DNA from: Pseudomonadota bacterium
Lineage (GTDB): Bacteria; Pseudomonadota; Gammaproteobacteria; Steroidobacterales; Steroidobacteraceae
Direction of reading: 5' to 3'
DNA: 64,000 bases
NCBI GenBank assembly: GCA_018241505.1
Contig: JAFEDS010000017.1
Span: 310,001 to 374,000 of the forward strand
Below, piece by piece: positions 41,419-50,719 of this stretch (positions are counted from its first letter, which is position 1; the number at the start of each line of letters is the position of its first letter). Both the position numbers and the translations under genes were made by a program. The notes beneath the pieces are model-generated. The model had not been told where the DNA came from. It ran no database searches and saw only the letters and a list, made by a program, of their open reading frames with translations.

Positions 41419-41966
41419 TCGTTCAGCAGCGCTCGTAGCTGCTGCAAAAACAATTCTTCGCTCTTTGCGTTGTAGTCCCGCATCACATTGCGGACCACGC
41501 CGCTCCGATCGATCAACAGCGTCATGGGCAGATTGTCGACCTGATAACTGCGGCTCACCGCTTTCTGCGGGTCCAGGAGTAACGGAAACGTCACTGACTC
41601 GCCGTGCGCATAGGCAATCGCCCGCGTCTGGTCGTCATCCACATTGATCCCATAAACCTGCAAGCCTGCCGAGCGGTACGTAGCCAACGTGCGGTTGAGC
41701 GCCTCGAGCTGGGTCCGGCAGGGCGTACAGCGGCTGCCCCAGAAGCTGAGGATGACGACGTCACCCCTATGCTCGGACAACCGCACATTGCCACCCGCAA
41801 TGGCATGGAGCGCGAAGTCCGGGGCCTCGTGCGCCTTCAGCGGATAAGGAGTATCCGCCATTGCGGGCGCACAGAATGTGATCGCGGCCAGACACAGCCG
41901 CAATCCCAGGCTCGACTCAGGGCGGGATTGACGCTGCATTGCGCCTTTCGGCCGTTGCAAGCTCAA
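41415..41966 (-). CDS. Exported TlpA-type thioredoxin
   Basis: The 183-residue product has a signal peptide (LRLCLAAITFCAPAMA) and a thioredoxin fold with active site SRCTPCRTQ and the cis-Pro loop NLPMTLLIDRSG. The Cys pair is intact. Such periplasmic thioredoxins reduce disulfides, often in apocytochrome c or metal-site maturation. It is the first gene of the envelope operon and sits just downstream of the cytochrome-like genes. ATG 41939 is an alternative start. Confidence 0.87.
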   Translation of the reverse strand: MSLQRPKGAMQRQSRPESSLGLRLCLAAITFCAPAMADTPYPLKAHEAPDFALHAIAGGNVRLSEHRGDVVILSFWGSRCTPCRTQLEALNRTLATYRSAGLQVYGINVDDDQTRAIAYAHGESVTFPLLLDPQKAVSRSYQVDNLPMTLLIDRSGVVRNVMRDYNAKSEELFLQQLRALLNE

Positions 41967-42079
41967 GAAATATCCTTCTGCAAAACATGCGACTGCGACC
42001 AGATCTCGTGCGCGGTGAACCCTCGCATAGCAAACTTCACACTGTCAACGAACGGCCCGCCGGATCCCAAAAGAATGCA

Positions 42080-42123
42080 CGGGGGCGTCGGCATTGCGCG
42101 ACATGCGCGCAACGCCGCCCCCG
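42080..42123 (-). terminator. Long hairpin after the Tat-exported protein gene, probable terminator
   Basis: CGGGGG/CCCCCG, CGGC/GCCG and TTGCGCG/CGCGCAA stack into one 17-base-pair imperfect hairpin. On the minus strand it is followed by TGCATTCTTTT. It separates the cytochrome operon from the thioredoxin/TPR operon. Confidence 0.5.
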
Positions 42124-42151
42124 GGTGTGCGAAGAGAGAGCTTCCGGAAGC

Positions 42152-43855
42152 TCAGGTTATCTTGCTGAATGCAGTCAACGCCGTCTGTGCGGTCGTTGCG
42201 CCCAACCCCTGCATCGGAAACGTCGCCTGGAAGGCGGAGTTGATGCCGTTCAAGGCCATCCAGTTCAGGGCCACGATCTGGGGCACCAGGTTCGGGGCAT
42301 TCGCGCCCGGACTGGAGGTGGCATTGACCGTGCCGTCCGAATTGAGCGAGCCGATCTGGTTGACGGTCGCAGCCGGCTTACCCTTCGGGCTATAGACCAG
42401 GATGATGGAAGCTGCGACCTGCTGCGAGTCGCCCTGCCAACCCAATTTGCCCCGTCCCGCCGTGCTGTTATCGGCCATTCCGGTCGAGGTCAGCGAGCCG
42501 TCGCTGATGATGTTGATCATCACCGGTGTATTCGCCGCGTCGGCATAGGCAATGATGGCGCCGATGATCAGACCGGCATGCTGGTTTTTCGTCTCGCCAT
42601 CCGCGCGGTTGCCGCTGTGATAGTCGTACCCACCCAGGACGATCGTTCCCGCACCCGCGAAGCCGTTGATCACGAGCTTCATGACTGCGGCGGTCTTCTT
42701 GACATCCCCGTCCGTGTAGTCCGTGGCTGTAAAAATGGAGTTGGCTGCGCCCACAATCACGAGATCCTTGTCAGGATTGACCGAGTTGGGGCCCTTGGAC
42801 ACCGCGGACGTGAAGGCTGTCTTCACGTAAGCGCAACGCAACTGCTCCTTCAGTGCCAGGTTCGCAGCGTCGGCCGCCGAATTCGGGCCTGGGTTATCCG
42901 AGGTGGGCTTGACCAGAGTCAACGTGCTCTGGTCAACCAGGCTGCCGTCGAACGTCGCCGCAACTACTCCGGTTGCCTTCTGATCAGGCGAAGCATTGAC
43001 TCCGGTGCTGATGCTGGCTTGGGCCTGCTGCACATCGACTTGAAGCTGTGTCGCCGCCGCACCGCTGCCGGAACCGACGAGCGCAGTGTTGTCTGCAGAG
43101 CTGGCGATGCGGGTCGGCTGCAGAGTCGGATCGACGGATATCGCCGGAGCCATCGAGTTGCCACCCGAGGTCGTCGCATTCGTTCCCACCAGCGTTGCGT
43201 ACTGGCCAAACGTCGGAGCCAATTGACCGGGACCGGGCGCGAGCGCGCTGACCGCCTTCGCAATAAAGTACATCGCGTTCAGCGGGTTGCTGTTCGTATC
43301 GTTCTGCGAGATCGCAGGGATCACGACACCGTTGACCTTCGCCAGCGCGAGCGCCGACGCCTTCGACTTGATGCCGCGCAGGATTGCCGAATCCGGATGG
43401 AAGGGCAGGCCGAGGGTCATGTCAATGGTCGTGCTCGAAGTCGGCACCATGTTGCCCGGCACGCCCAGCCTGCTGAAGCCGGCGGCGGAAATGAAGTTGG
43501 TCGGACTGCCGGCCATGCCGGCAATCGCTTCCGATCCCATCAGGTTGGCACCGCCTGCCAGGTCGATCGTAATGAAGGGCACAGGGCCCGTGGTTCCCAG
43601 TGCGCCGCCGACATTCGACGGCGTCTGCAACGCGCATTCTGCCTGCAGTTGCTGAATCGAGGTCAGCCCAACAGCACCTTCAGCACGCTGCGATTTGAGC
43701 AAGGCGCCGAGCCAGGCGGGTGCCATCACCATGGCTCCCCCGGACAGGAAACCGGCACCAATGAGCTCGCGGCGCGTGACCGGACGCGGATGATTCTCAT
43801 GCTTGAACGGCTCATTGGGTCCGTGAGCGCGAGGAGTTTTCTTCAGAATGTACAT
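42152..43855 (-). CDS. Tat-exported protein, DUF1501-like in layout
   Basis: The 567-residue product starts at ATG 43855, six bases after GGAG. It has a twin-arginine signal (TRRELIGAGFLSGGAMVMAP). The mature part contains FITIDLAGGANLMGSEA, FHPDSAILRGIKSKA, GGYDYHSGNRADGETKNQHA and ISDGSLTSTG, a pattern resembling the DUF1501/sulfatase-like proteins often paired with exported cytochromes. Export in folded state suggests a metal or other cofactor. It is the last gene of the leftward three-gene cytochrome operon. Exact function unknown. Confidence 0.72.
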   Translation of the reverse strand: MYILKKTPRAHGPNEPFKHENHPRPVTRRELIGAGFLSGGAMVMAPAWLGALLKSQRAEGAVGLTSIQQLQAECALQTPSNVGGALGTTGPVPFITIDLAGGANLMGSEAIAGMAGSPTNFISAAGFSRLGVPGNMVPTSSTTIDMTLGLPFHPDSAILRGIKSKASALALAKVNGVVIPAISQNDTNSNPLNAMYFIAKAVSALAPGPGQLAPTFGQYATLVGTNATTSGGNSMAPAISVDPTLQPTRIASSADNTALVGSGSGAAATQLQVDVQQAQASISTGVNASPDQKATGVVAATFDGSLVDQSTLTLVKPTSDNPGPNSAADAANLALKEQLRCAYVKTAFTSAVSKGPNSVNPDKDLVIVGAANSIFTATDYTDGDVKKTAAVMKLVINGFAGAGTIVLGGYDYHSGNRADGETKNQHAGLIIGAIIAYADAANTPVMINIISDGSLTSTGMADNSTAGRGKLGWQGDSQQVAASIILVYSPKGKPAATVNQIGSLNSDGTVNATSSPGANAPNLVPQIVALNWMALNGINSAFQATFPMQGLGATTAQTALTAFSKIT

Positions 43856-43874
43856 GTCGATCTCCTGATGCCGA

Positions 43875-46394
43875 TCACTGCAGCGACACTGCGGCGCTTC
43901 CGAGCACCGCGCTGCACGCGCCTTGGACGGTCTGGGTGGTGGTGGCGTTGTCAGGGGCCACAACCAGGGTGTTGATCAATGTGTTCAGTGCATTCGTGAT
44001 CACGGTGGCCTGGGGGTTAGGACTCACGGCCGCGCCGCCCGTCACGGCATTGACCAACGGAGTGATGACCAGAGCCCGATTATTCGCCTGCGCGGAACCG
44101 CCTGCGGGCGTCGTCGTTCCGAAGTAGCTCGCGGCCGGCTGCGTCAGATCTACGGTCGGGAAGAGCGTTTTCGAGCTGACTGCCTGCGTGCAATAGGCAT
44201 CAGCCAACTGCGAGATCGCCGTCTGCGCCGAGGCAACGAATGCCGAGAGGTCATTGGTCGTCGGCAACGACTGTTGCAGTGAGTTGTACAGCGTATTCAC
44301 CGCTGGGGTGGACGCCGGCACCCGCGTGATCGTCGCCATCGCAGCATTGATCTGGCCGTAGAACTTCACGCCGCTCAACGGGGGCGAAATCCCGGTGAAT
44401 ACGGGGTCCGCTACCGGGCCGACCGGGATGCTGTACGGATGCGAGTGGCTACCGATCTTGTCGAAGGCCAGGAACATGAGGTCGGTATCGGCGCCCTTGT
44501 CGGCCGCCACGATGCCGCCCACCTTCGACAAAGCCTGGTTATTGGCCTTCAGTGTCGTGTTGATCATCTGCCAGGACTGGCCTGATGTCTGCAACTGACC
44601 GTTGACACCGTAGCGGATACCGGCAAGCGGGACATTGCTGACCACGGCGTTGGGGTTGAGGCTGACGAACGTCGGCGCGGTGAACAGGTAAGAGTAGTTG
44701 TCGAGCACGCTCGCGGTCACCTCGACGTACGACTGTGGGACACCTGTCAGCGGCGTCACATCGAACAGCATGAAGTACTTCTCGCCGACGCCGGCGTTGA
44801 AATTCTGCATGACCTGATCGGCCGTCAGTGCGCGATTGTGGATGGCGACGAAGCGAATCACGCCCATCCACTGGTCCTTGCCATTCGTTTCGGCGCCGAG
44901 CACCAGGGCGAACGTGTTGTCCCAGCTCGCGAGCGAGCCACCGGGGAAGTTGTTCTTCAACTTCGTGTCCACGCCGTTCACGTAGATCTTCTGACCGTCC
45001 TGCGGGGAGTACGTCATGACCAGGTGTTGCAATGCAGCCTGCACGGGGAACTTGGTCGCATCCGTCGTATCGAGAGTCTTGTTGCCGTTGGCGGTGGTCT
45101 GGTCACTGCGCGTGGAGGCAGTCCACGACATCCCGGCCTGTCCGAGCGTCGTATTGCGAGTCGTCTCGCTGCCCGAGTAGCTGACGACCCAGGCGCTCGT
45201 CTGCGCCACGTTTGCCGGAGCAACCCAAGCCTCGATCGAGAACTCGCCGGTGGACTGAATCATGGAGGCGATCTTCGCGCTGGTGGCCGTAGTCGCCTGT
45301 GCCTTGCCGCCCATGTTGATATTGATACCCCAGCCACCTACCCAGCTCACATCGCCGGTAAACATGAGGTCGGCCGAGGGGGTCACACCGCTGGTGTCGT
45401 ACGCGGTGGTGCCGGTCATGGTCTTGAACTCGTATTTGGCCACGAGATTGGCTTCCGAGCGGTTGCCGCCCGAAGCGACCGTGCCGTCGTGCAGTTTCAA
45501 GCCCTTCGACAACAACAGGTTGGGATCGATCGGCTGTACCGTGATGGCGTTCGCAAACTGCTTGATCTTCGCCAACATGTCGGCTGCGCTGCCCGCGCAG
45601 TCGGCAGGTCCATTCACGGTCCAGCAATTATGGTGCTCGGCGCCCAGCCGCACGACGAAGCGCGACTGATCGGGCGAGTTCAGATTGATCTTGTCCTGCG
45701 CCGCCAGATACGCCGCATGGACGTCCACCTGCGCAAAATAAGGGGTCTGCGGGGAAGCAGCATCCGGAGCGTGGCAACCCTTACAGAACGGCCTGAGGTC
45801 CTGGTACACGGTGTTATAGAAGCTGTTCGTGCCTCCGTCTGTCTCGTTCGTCGGGAACTGCTTGCCGCCAGCAACATCGGTCGACGTGGGAGGTGTCAGC
45901 ACCACGGCCGTCGAGGACGTCGCCGAATTGCCAATCCAGGCCTTGATCCAGGTCAGCATGGTATCGGCACACGCCTTCGCATCGGCAACCCAGCAGTTGT
46001 GGCCACTACCGACCTGCAACACCAGGGTCGACTGATCCGGCTGCGAGAAATTGATGAGCGGATTGGCCGCCTGGTAAGCGGCGTTCACGTCATCGGAACG
46101 CGCAAACATCGGCGACTGACCGCCCTCATGGTGACAGCCACCGCACTTGTCCGACGTGCGGATGTTTTCCCACAGGTTGACCTTGAAAGCCTGAACGTCC
46201 GCGTTCGCAGCGGCCGGACCCGTGTAGCTGGCCGCAGAGCTTCCTGGAGTGGTCTGCTGTGTCTGCGAGGTAGCCGGTCCGCCTGCTGTACAGGCCGCGA
46301 GAGAGGCCAGCAGTGTGGCGACGGCGACGTGCCGCAGCACGCGCACGCCCACACCGAGGTTGGGTAAGCGATTCATGAAAGTCTCCCTGCTCAT
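43875..46394 (-). CDS. LamG-domain lipoprotein with two c-type haem motifs
   Basis: The 839-residue product has a lipoprotein signal with lipobox LAAC. Two haem-attachment motifs follow, CGGCH near residue 78 and CKGCH near residue 195, each followed by a similar HNCW segment (GSGHNCWVADAKACAD and LGAEHHNCWTVNGPADC), so the cytochrome unit is duplicated. A LamG/concanavalin-like domain is at about 320-520 (GEFSIEAWVAPANVAQTSAW, YVNGVDTKLKNNFPGGSLAS). I use ATG 46394, whose ATGA overlaps the upstream stop; ATG 46376 also has a good ribosome-binding site. Apparent frame extension beyond 46394 is antiphase to the upstream gene. Confidence 0.82.
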   Translation of the reverse strand: MSRETFMNRLPNLGVGVRVLRHVAVATLLASLAACTAGGPATSQTQQTTPGSSAASYTGPAAANADVQAFKVNLWENIRTSDKCGGCHHEGGQSPMFARSDDVNAAYQAANPLINFSQPDQSTLVLQVGSGHNCWVADAKACADTMLTWIKAWIGNSATSSTAVVLTPPTSTDVAGGKQFPTNETDGGTNSFYNTVYQDLRPFCKGCHAPDAASPQTPYFAQVDVHAAYLAAQDKINLNSPDQSRFVVRLGAEHHNCWTVNGPADCAGSAADMLAKIKQFANAITVQPIDPNLLLSKGLKLHDGTVASGGNRSEANLVAKYEFKTMTGTTAYDTSGVTPSADLMFTGDVSWVGGWGININMGGKAQATTATSAKIASMIQSTGEFSIEAWVAPANVAQTSAWVVSYSGSETTRNTTLGQAGMSWTASTRSDQTTANGNKTLDTTDATKFPVQAALQHLVMTYSPQDGQKIYVNGVDTKLKNNFPGGSLASWDNTFALVLGAETNGKDQWMGVIRFVAIHNRALTADQVMQNFNAGVGEKYFMLFDVTPLTGVPQSYVEVTASVLDNYSYLFTAPTFVSLNPNAVVSNVPLAGIRYGVNGQLQTSGQSWQMINTTLKANNQALSKVGGIVAADKGADTDLMFLAFDKIGSHSHPYSIPVGPVADPVFTGISPPLSGVKFYGQINAAMATITRVPASTPAVNTLYNSLQQSLPTTNDLSAFVASAQTAISQLADAYCTQAVSSKTLFPTVDLTQPAASYFGTTTPAGGSAQANNRALVITPLVNAVTGGAAVSPNPQATVITNALNTLINTLVVAPDNATTTQTVQGACSAVLGSAAVSLQ

Positions 46395-47602
46395 GGCGTC
46401 CCCCCCGGCCCGGTCGTGCAATACGTCGCGGCCTCGACGAACACCGCCTTGAACTTGTAGCCGCCGGCGGTGAAGTGCGACGCGAGTAGCTTTATTTCCG
46501 TGACATCGTTCTTGCTGGCAGGCGCCCGCAGGCACACGGCCTTGAAGGCCTTCGTGGCCTGGCAGCTCGCGAAAGCGCCGCTTTGCGCGATTTCCTGACC
46601 GAACGACTTGGCGCCGTTGCCCTTGCCGGGCAGGGCCGGATCGAAGTTGAAAATCTGCGTATCGGCGCCGCCCAGGCGAATGCGGCTTTCCCAACTGTCG
46701 TCCGTGGTCACATAGCCGTACGGATTGTTGGTGGCGTTGATGAAATACTTCGGCTGCACCGTGCCCGCCGTGTACACCATGGCGCCTGCCGTCTCGTCGA
46801 AGTCGTAATACGCAAAGGCGCCCGCCATGGGGTCCATGTGCGAGTGACATCCCACGCAGCTCTGGAGGCGCACACGACTGTCACCGCCCGGGGAGGCAGC
46901 CACGTCCTGGCGGATCCGATCGCTGGGCAGCGACACGTCCGTGATGTTCTCCATCTGGTGGCAAGTCTGGTTGATGATGTTGATGTTGTAGCCGCGGCGG
47001 TTGGTACCGGCATCGAAGTGCTGGATTGCGCCGGCGCGCGTGGTGATGAGGCCAGCAACCGCGGCAGTCGGGTAACCGTAGGCCGCACTCTGGGTCGTCG
47101 CCACCAGCTTGGCGCTGAGATCGACGTTGGCGGCGTCGGCGGCGGCATAGTGGGCGTTGCTGTTGGCCGCGGCGGCGGGGCTGGTGCCGCTCACGGTGTA
47201 GAGAAGGTCGGCCGACAGAGCGGTGTTGTACGCCACATCGTCACGAACCATACCGATGGCGGTGGCGATGTAATCGTTGAGCGGGACGAACACCGAGCCG
47301 TCGCGATTACTTTCGGCCGCGAAGATGTTCCGCAACGTGACGTTGTAGAACGATGGCTGTTGAACGGCGAGCGCCGCAACCGCGTTGTCATTGAAGTTGG
47401 CAGCCTGGATCTGCGCAAGGATCGCCGCGGTGGGCGGCACGCCCGTGAGACGCGTGTACAGCAGGATCTCCTGCTGCAAGGTCCCTGCTGCTGCCGGCAG
47501 CGGTGCCAGCACTGAAAGTAACGCCAGCGCACACAACGCGCTCGCTACTGGCGCGCGTGCCAGCCGCGTTCCGTTCAGCCTGATCGGTGTTTTCGTGTCC
47601 AT
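46391..47602 (-). CDS. Exported cytochrome-c-like protein related to DUF1585/DUF1592 families
   Basis: The 403-residue product has a signal peptide (ALCALALLSVLAPLPAAAG). One haem motif SCVGCHSHMDPMAGAFAYYDF resembles the C-terminal haem region of planctomycete-type DUF1585/DUF1588 cytochromes. Another region reads FKAVCLRAPASKNDVTEIKLL. These proteins are thought to be outer-surface redox proteins. It is the first gene of the leftward operon and overlaps the LamG gene by ATGA. The family assignment is from motif context and is moderately sure. Confidence 0.72.
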   Translation of the reverse strand: MDTKTPIRLNGTRLARAPVASALCALALLSVLAPLPAAAGTLQQEILLYTRLTGVPPTAAILAQIQAANFNDNAVAALAVQQPSFYNVTLRNIFAAESNRDGSVFVPLNDYIATAIGMVRDDVAYNTALSADLLYTVSGTSPAAAANSNAHYAAADAANVDLSAKLVATTQSAAYGYPTAAVAGLITTRAGAIQHFDAGTNRRGYNINIINQTCHQMENITDVSLPSDRIRQDVAASPGGDSRVRLQSCVGCHSHMDPMAGAFAYYDFDETAGAMVYTAGTVQPKYFINATNNPYGYVTTDDSWESRIRLGGADTQIFNFDPALPGKGNGAKSFGQEIAQSGAFASCQATKAFKAVCLRAPASKNDVTEIKLLASHFTAGGYKFKAVFVEAATYCTTGPGGTP

Positions 47603-47973
47603 AGCGCTCGTCTACTCCCAACATGATTGCGATGCGCGCGAAGTGAACTATACGGAGCCGCTGACCGCTGCCGAATGTCTCAGCCAAATGACGTCGCCAG
47701 AGACCGACACTCGTGCTGCGAACGGGTCCGGGACGCCCCTGGAGCCGCAAATTGCGAGACTGGTCACGACACGGCAGGGGCCGAAGGCATACCAATCGGC
47801 CTGCGCGCACGCTGACTCGTTCAGCCGCTGAGAAAACAGCGAACCGCGCCCGGGTGTCGTGACGGACTCGGCACAACAAGAGAAAAGCATCACGGAATCA
47901 TTCAATCCGGGGACTGAATTACGTTACATTGGCCCGTCGCGGCAGTGCGGAGGGTGGACCTGGAGTGACTTGC
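47603..47973. other. Divergent promoter region between the cytochrome operon and the HzsA-like operon
   Basis: This gap of 371 bases separates two divergent operon starts. It must hold both promoters. A weak rightward sigma-70-like pair (TTCAAT, 18 bases, TACATT) lies near 47902-47931. Short open frames cross it on both strands but none has a ribosome-binding site or recognisable sequence. No sigma-54-type element was seen. Confidence 0.4.
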
Positions 47974-50712
47974 ATGAGTACGGAGCGCGAAATTGTGAAT
48001 GGCCGCACGTTAATGCTGCGAGCGCGAGCGGCGTTGCACCGCCTCGCGGTGCCCGCCCTCATTACGTGCGGCGCGCTCCTGGGCGGTTGCAGCGGCAACG
48101 CCCATATCGACGTGGCGAACAGCCAGACGGCCGATCCGGCCACCGTCGACTTCCCGATTTTCTATGTCAAGCGCACGATTCCGCCCACCACCGACGACCT
48201 GCGCGCGCTGCGCGACGCGGTGAAGCCAACCAATGACCAACTCGTGGTCCCGAAGGCGGACCTGTTCATGCGCAGGAGCGCATCGCCGAGCGCCGACGAA
48301 GTCAACATCACAACGCGTGTTACGGGCACCGACACCTACGACATCAAGGATGTCGATGCCTCAGTCGATGGCAAGGCCGTCGTGTTCGCGATGCGCGGAC
48401 CCTTGACGGAAAAGATGGAGCAGAAGGATCCGCCCACCTGGCACTTGTGGGAATACGTCATTGCCACGGACACCCTGCAGCAGGTGATTCCGCCGTCGCT
48501 CGTTCCCGATGAGAGTAACAATGTTGCCCCTCACTACATGCCGGACGGGCGCATTGTTTTTTCCTCCACGGCACAGAGGCAGTCAAAAGCCATCCTGCTC
48601 GATGAAGGCAAGCCCCAGTTCGAAGCCCAGGACGAGGCGCGCGACGAGCCGGCCTTCGTGCTGCACGTGATCAACGCCGACCGCACCGAGTTTCACCAGA
48701 TCGAGTTCAACCAAAGTCACGACCGCGACGCCACGGTGCTCGCCAACGGCCGGATCCTCTTTACGCGCTGGGATCACGCTCCGGGCAAGGACGGGATGCA
48801 CCTCTACAGCAGCAACCCGGATGGCACGGACCTGCAGCTCTACTACGGCGCCAACAGTCACATGACCGGGACCAATACCACCGGAACGAATGATGCCGTC
48901 ATTGAGTTTGTCAAACCGAAGGAAATGCAGGACGGCCGCATCCTGACACTCGCCCGGCCGTACTCGAACATCGACTTCGGCGGCGATCTGCTGATCATCA
49001 ACGGCAAACAGTTCGTGGAAAACAACCAGCCCCTGCTGGCGGATGCGGGGCTGCCGGGTCCTGCGCAGACCCGTGCGACTGAAAACAACGTCATCGACGT
49101 CCCCGGCCCGTCACCGGGCGGGCGTTTCAATTCAGCGTTCCCCCTGTGGGACAACTCGAGCCGCATCCTGGTGAGTTGGTCGCAGTGCCGTCTACTCGAT
49201 AGTGATGGCGTCACCATCGTGCCCTGCACGGACACGCGCCTGAAGGACCCGAACGCCAAGATCGCACCTCCCCTGTACAGCGTCTGGATGTTCAATCCGG
49301 CCCAGAACACGTTGCTGCCGATCATGCCGCCGACCGAAGGTGTCATGGTGACGGACGTCGTGGCCGCGTCCCCACGCGCCCTCCAGAACATCATCCTGGA
49401 CAAAGTACCGGGAGTGGATCTCGATCAGACGCTCGTCAACGGGAACGTCGGGATTCTCGACATCCGCAGCGTGTACGATTTTGACGGGGTCGACACCGCC
49501 AAGCCGAGCACCCCGGTCCTGGCCGACCCGCTAGCCACGACCGCGGCACAACGTCCGGCGCGCTTCATCCGGCTGGAGAAAGCAGTATCTATCCCCAACC
49601 GCGACGTACTGGCGCTCGACGATACCGCCTTCGGTGCCAGCGGCTTCATGCGCGAGATTCTGGGTTATGCCCCCGTTGAGCCCGACGGGTCGGTCAACAT
49701 CCGGGTGCCGGCGAACGTCGCATTCCAGATAAGCGTCCTCGACTCCAATGGACGGCGCATCTCGCCCACTCACGCCGCGTGGCTGCAGGTTCGACCCGGC
49801 GAGACTCTCTCATGCAACGGTTGTCATACACCTGCCAGCCAGCAGCGTCCCATCTCACACGGGCGCAAGGGTCTGTTCAATGCTGCTTACGCCGGGGCGC
49901 CCTCGGCGGCGCCATTCCCTCATACCCTCGCCACATTTACGCCGGCTGCAGGGGAAACCATGGCAGAAGCCCGCGCTCGCACAAGCTGCACGAGCGACAC
50001 GCCGAAGTGCAAACAGATGCTGCCGAGTGTGAATATCTACTACCAGGATGTCTGGACAGATCCGGCTGTGCGTACGCCGGACGCGTCGTTCGCGTACGCC
50101 TACAACGACGCGACCCAGTTCTTTACGGCCGCGCCGAACGTTGGCTGCCTCGATTCGCTTGGCGGACCGTCGCTCTGGCATGCGAGCTGCCGCGTCGTGA
50201 TCAACTATCCGACGCACATCCAGGCGCTGTGGGATTTGAAGCGACAGACCCTGGATACCATGGGCAATGTGGTCACGGACCACACCTGCACACAAGGCGG
50301 CTGTCACACGACGACCGCGGCCGCGGGAGCCGCCGTTGCCATTCAAGCGCCAAAGGGCGATCTCGATCTGACCAGTACCGCATCGAACGATGTGGCCACG
50401 CAGCCCCTGTCCTATCGATATTTGCTGTTTCAGGAGCCCAAGCTGGAAGTTATCATGGGCGCGCTCTCACCCGTCCCAGGGCCGCCGGACGCGAACGGCA
50501 ACCCGACGGTGCTGCAGGTGGGGCCGTACCTGAATGCGGGTAGTGCGAATGGCGCGCTCTCGAGCGCGTTCCTGAGTCGCTTCGCGCCGGGTTCGGGCAG
50601 CACGCATGCGGGCTACCTGACACCGGCCGAGCTTCGCTTGATCTCAGAGTGGCTGGATATTGGCGCGCAGTTCTTCAACAACCCGTTCGACCCGGCTGCT
50701 CCTCTCGACTAG
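47974..50712 (+). CDS. HzsA-related haem lipoprotein with PD40-like beta-propeller region
   Basis: The 912-residue product starts at ATG 47974 after GGAG. The signal has lipobox LLGGC. The middle contains repeats resembling PD40 propeller blades (NVAPHYMPDGRIVFSSTAQR, DRDATVLANGRILFTRWDHA). The C-terminal half has a CNGCH haem motif with ISHGRKGLFN and a CTQGGCH variant motif (CX4CH). The pattern resembles proteins related to the alpha subunit of hydrazine synthase, a name that reflects fold, not proven hydrazine chemistry. It leads the rightward operon. Confidence 0.78.
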   Translation: MSTEREIVNGRTLMLRARAALHRLAVPALITCGALLGGCSGNAHIDVANSQTADPATVDFPIFYVKRTIPPTTDDLRALRDAVKPTNDQLVVPKADLFMRRSASPSADEVNITTRVTGTDTYDIKDVDASVDGKAVVFAMRGPLTEKMEQKDPPTWHLWEYVIATDTLQQVIPPSLVPDESNNVAPHYMPDGRIVFSSTAQRQSKAILLDEGKPQFEAQDEARDEPAFVLHVINADRTEFHQIEFNQSHDRDATVLANGRILFTRWDHAPGKDGMHLYSSNPDGTDLQLYYGANSHMTGTNTTGTNDAVIEFVKPKEMQDGRILTLARPYSNIDFGGDLLIINGKQFVENNQPLLADAGLPGPAQTRATENNVIDVPGPSPGGRFNSAFPLWDNSSRILVSWSQCRLLDSDGVTIVPCTDTRLKDPNAKIAPPLYSVWMFNPAQNTLLPIMPPTEGVMVTDVVAASPRALQNIILDKVPGVDLDQTLVNGNVGILDIRSVYDFDGVDTAKPSTPVLADPLATTAAQRPARFIRLEKAVSIPNRDVLALDDTAFGASGFMREILGYAPVEPDGSVNIRVPANVAFQISVLDSNGRRISPTHAAWLQVRPGETLSCNGCHTPASQQRPISHGRKGLFNAAYAGAPSAAPFPHTLATFTPAAGETMAEARARTSCTSDTPKCKQMLPSVNIYYQDVWTDPAVRTPDASFAYAYNDATQFFTAAPNVGCLDSLGGPSLWHASCRVVINYPTHIQALWDLKRQTLDTMGNVVTDHTCTQGGCHTTTAAAGAAVAIQAPKGDLDLTSTASNDVATQPLSYRYLLFQEPKLEVIMGALSPVPGPPDANGNPTVLQVGPYLNAGSANGALSSAFLSRFAPGSGSTHAGYLTPAELRLISEWLDIGAQFFNNPFDPAAPLD

Positions 50713-50719
50713 GAATACG

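Noticed and set aside
41939-43975. Rightward open frame of 678 codons over the Tat-exported protein gene
   Set aside because: The minus-strand product has a twin-arginine signal and a ribosome-binding site; the plus-strand frame is Arg/Gly-rich without domains.
44838-46367. Rightward open frame of 509 codons over the LamG gene
   Set aside because: Antisense of a lipoprotein with CxxCH motifs; the plus frame shows no domain or start signal.
46395-46850. N-terminal extension of the LamG protein to 46850
   Set aside because: That part is an out-of-frame reading of the upstream cytochrome-like gene; a lipoprotein signal and ATGA overlap define the start at 46394.
47648-47905. Leftward open frame of 85 codons in the divergent promoter region
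   Set aside because: No ribosome-binding site, no homology, and composition unlike the neighbouring proteins.
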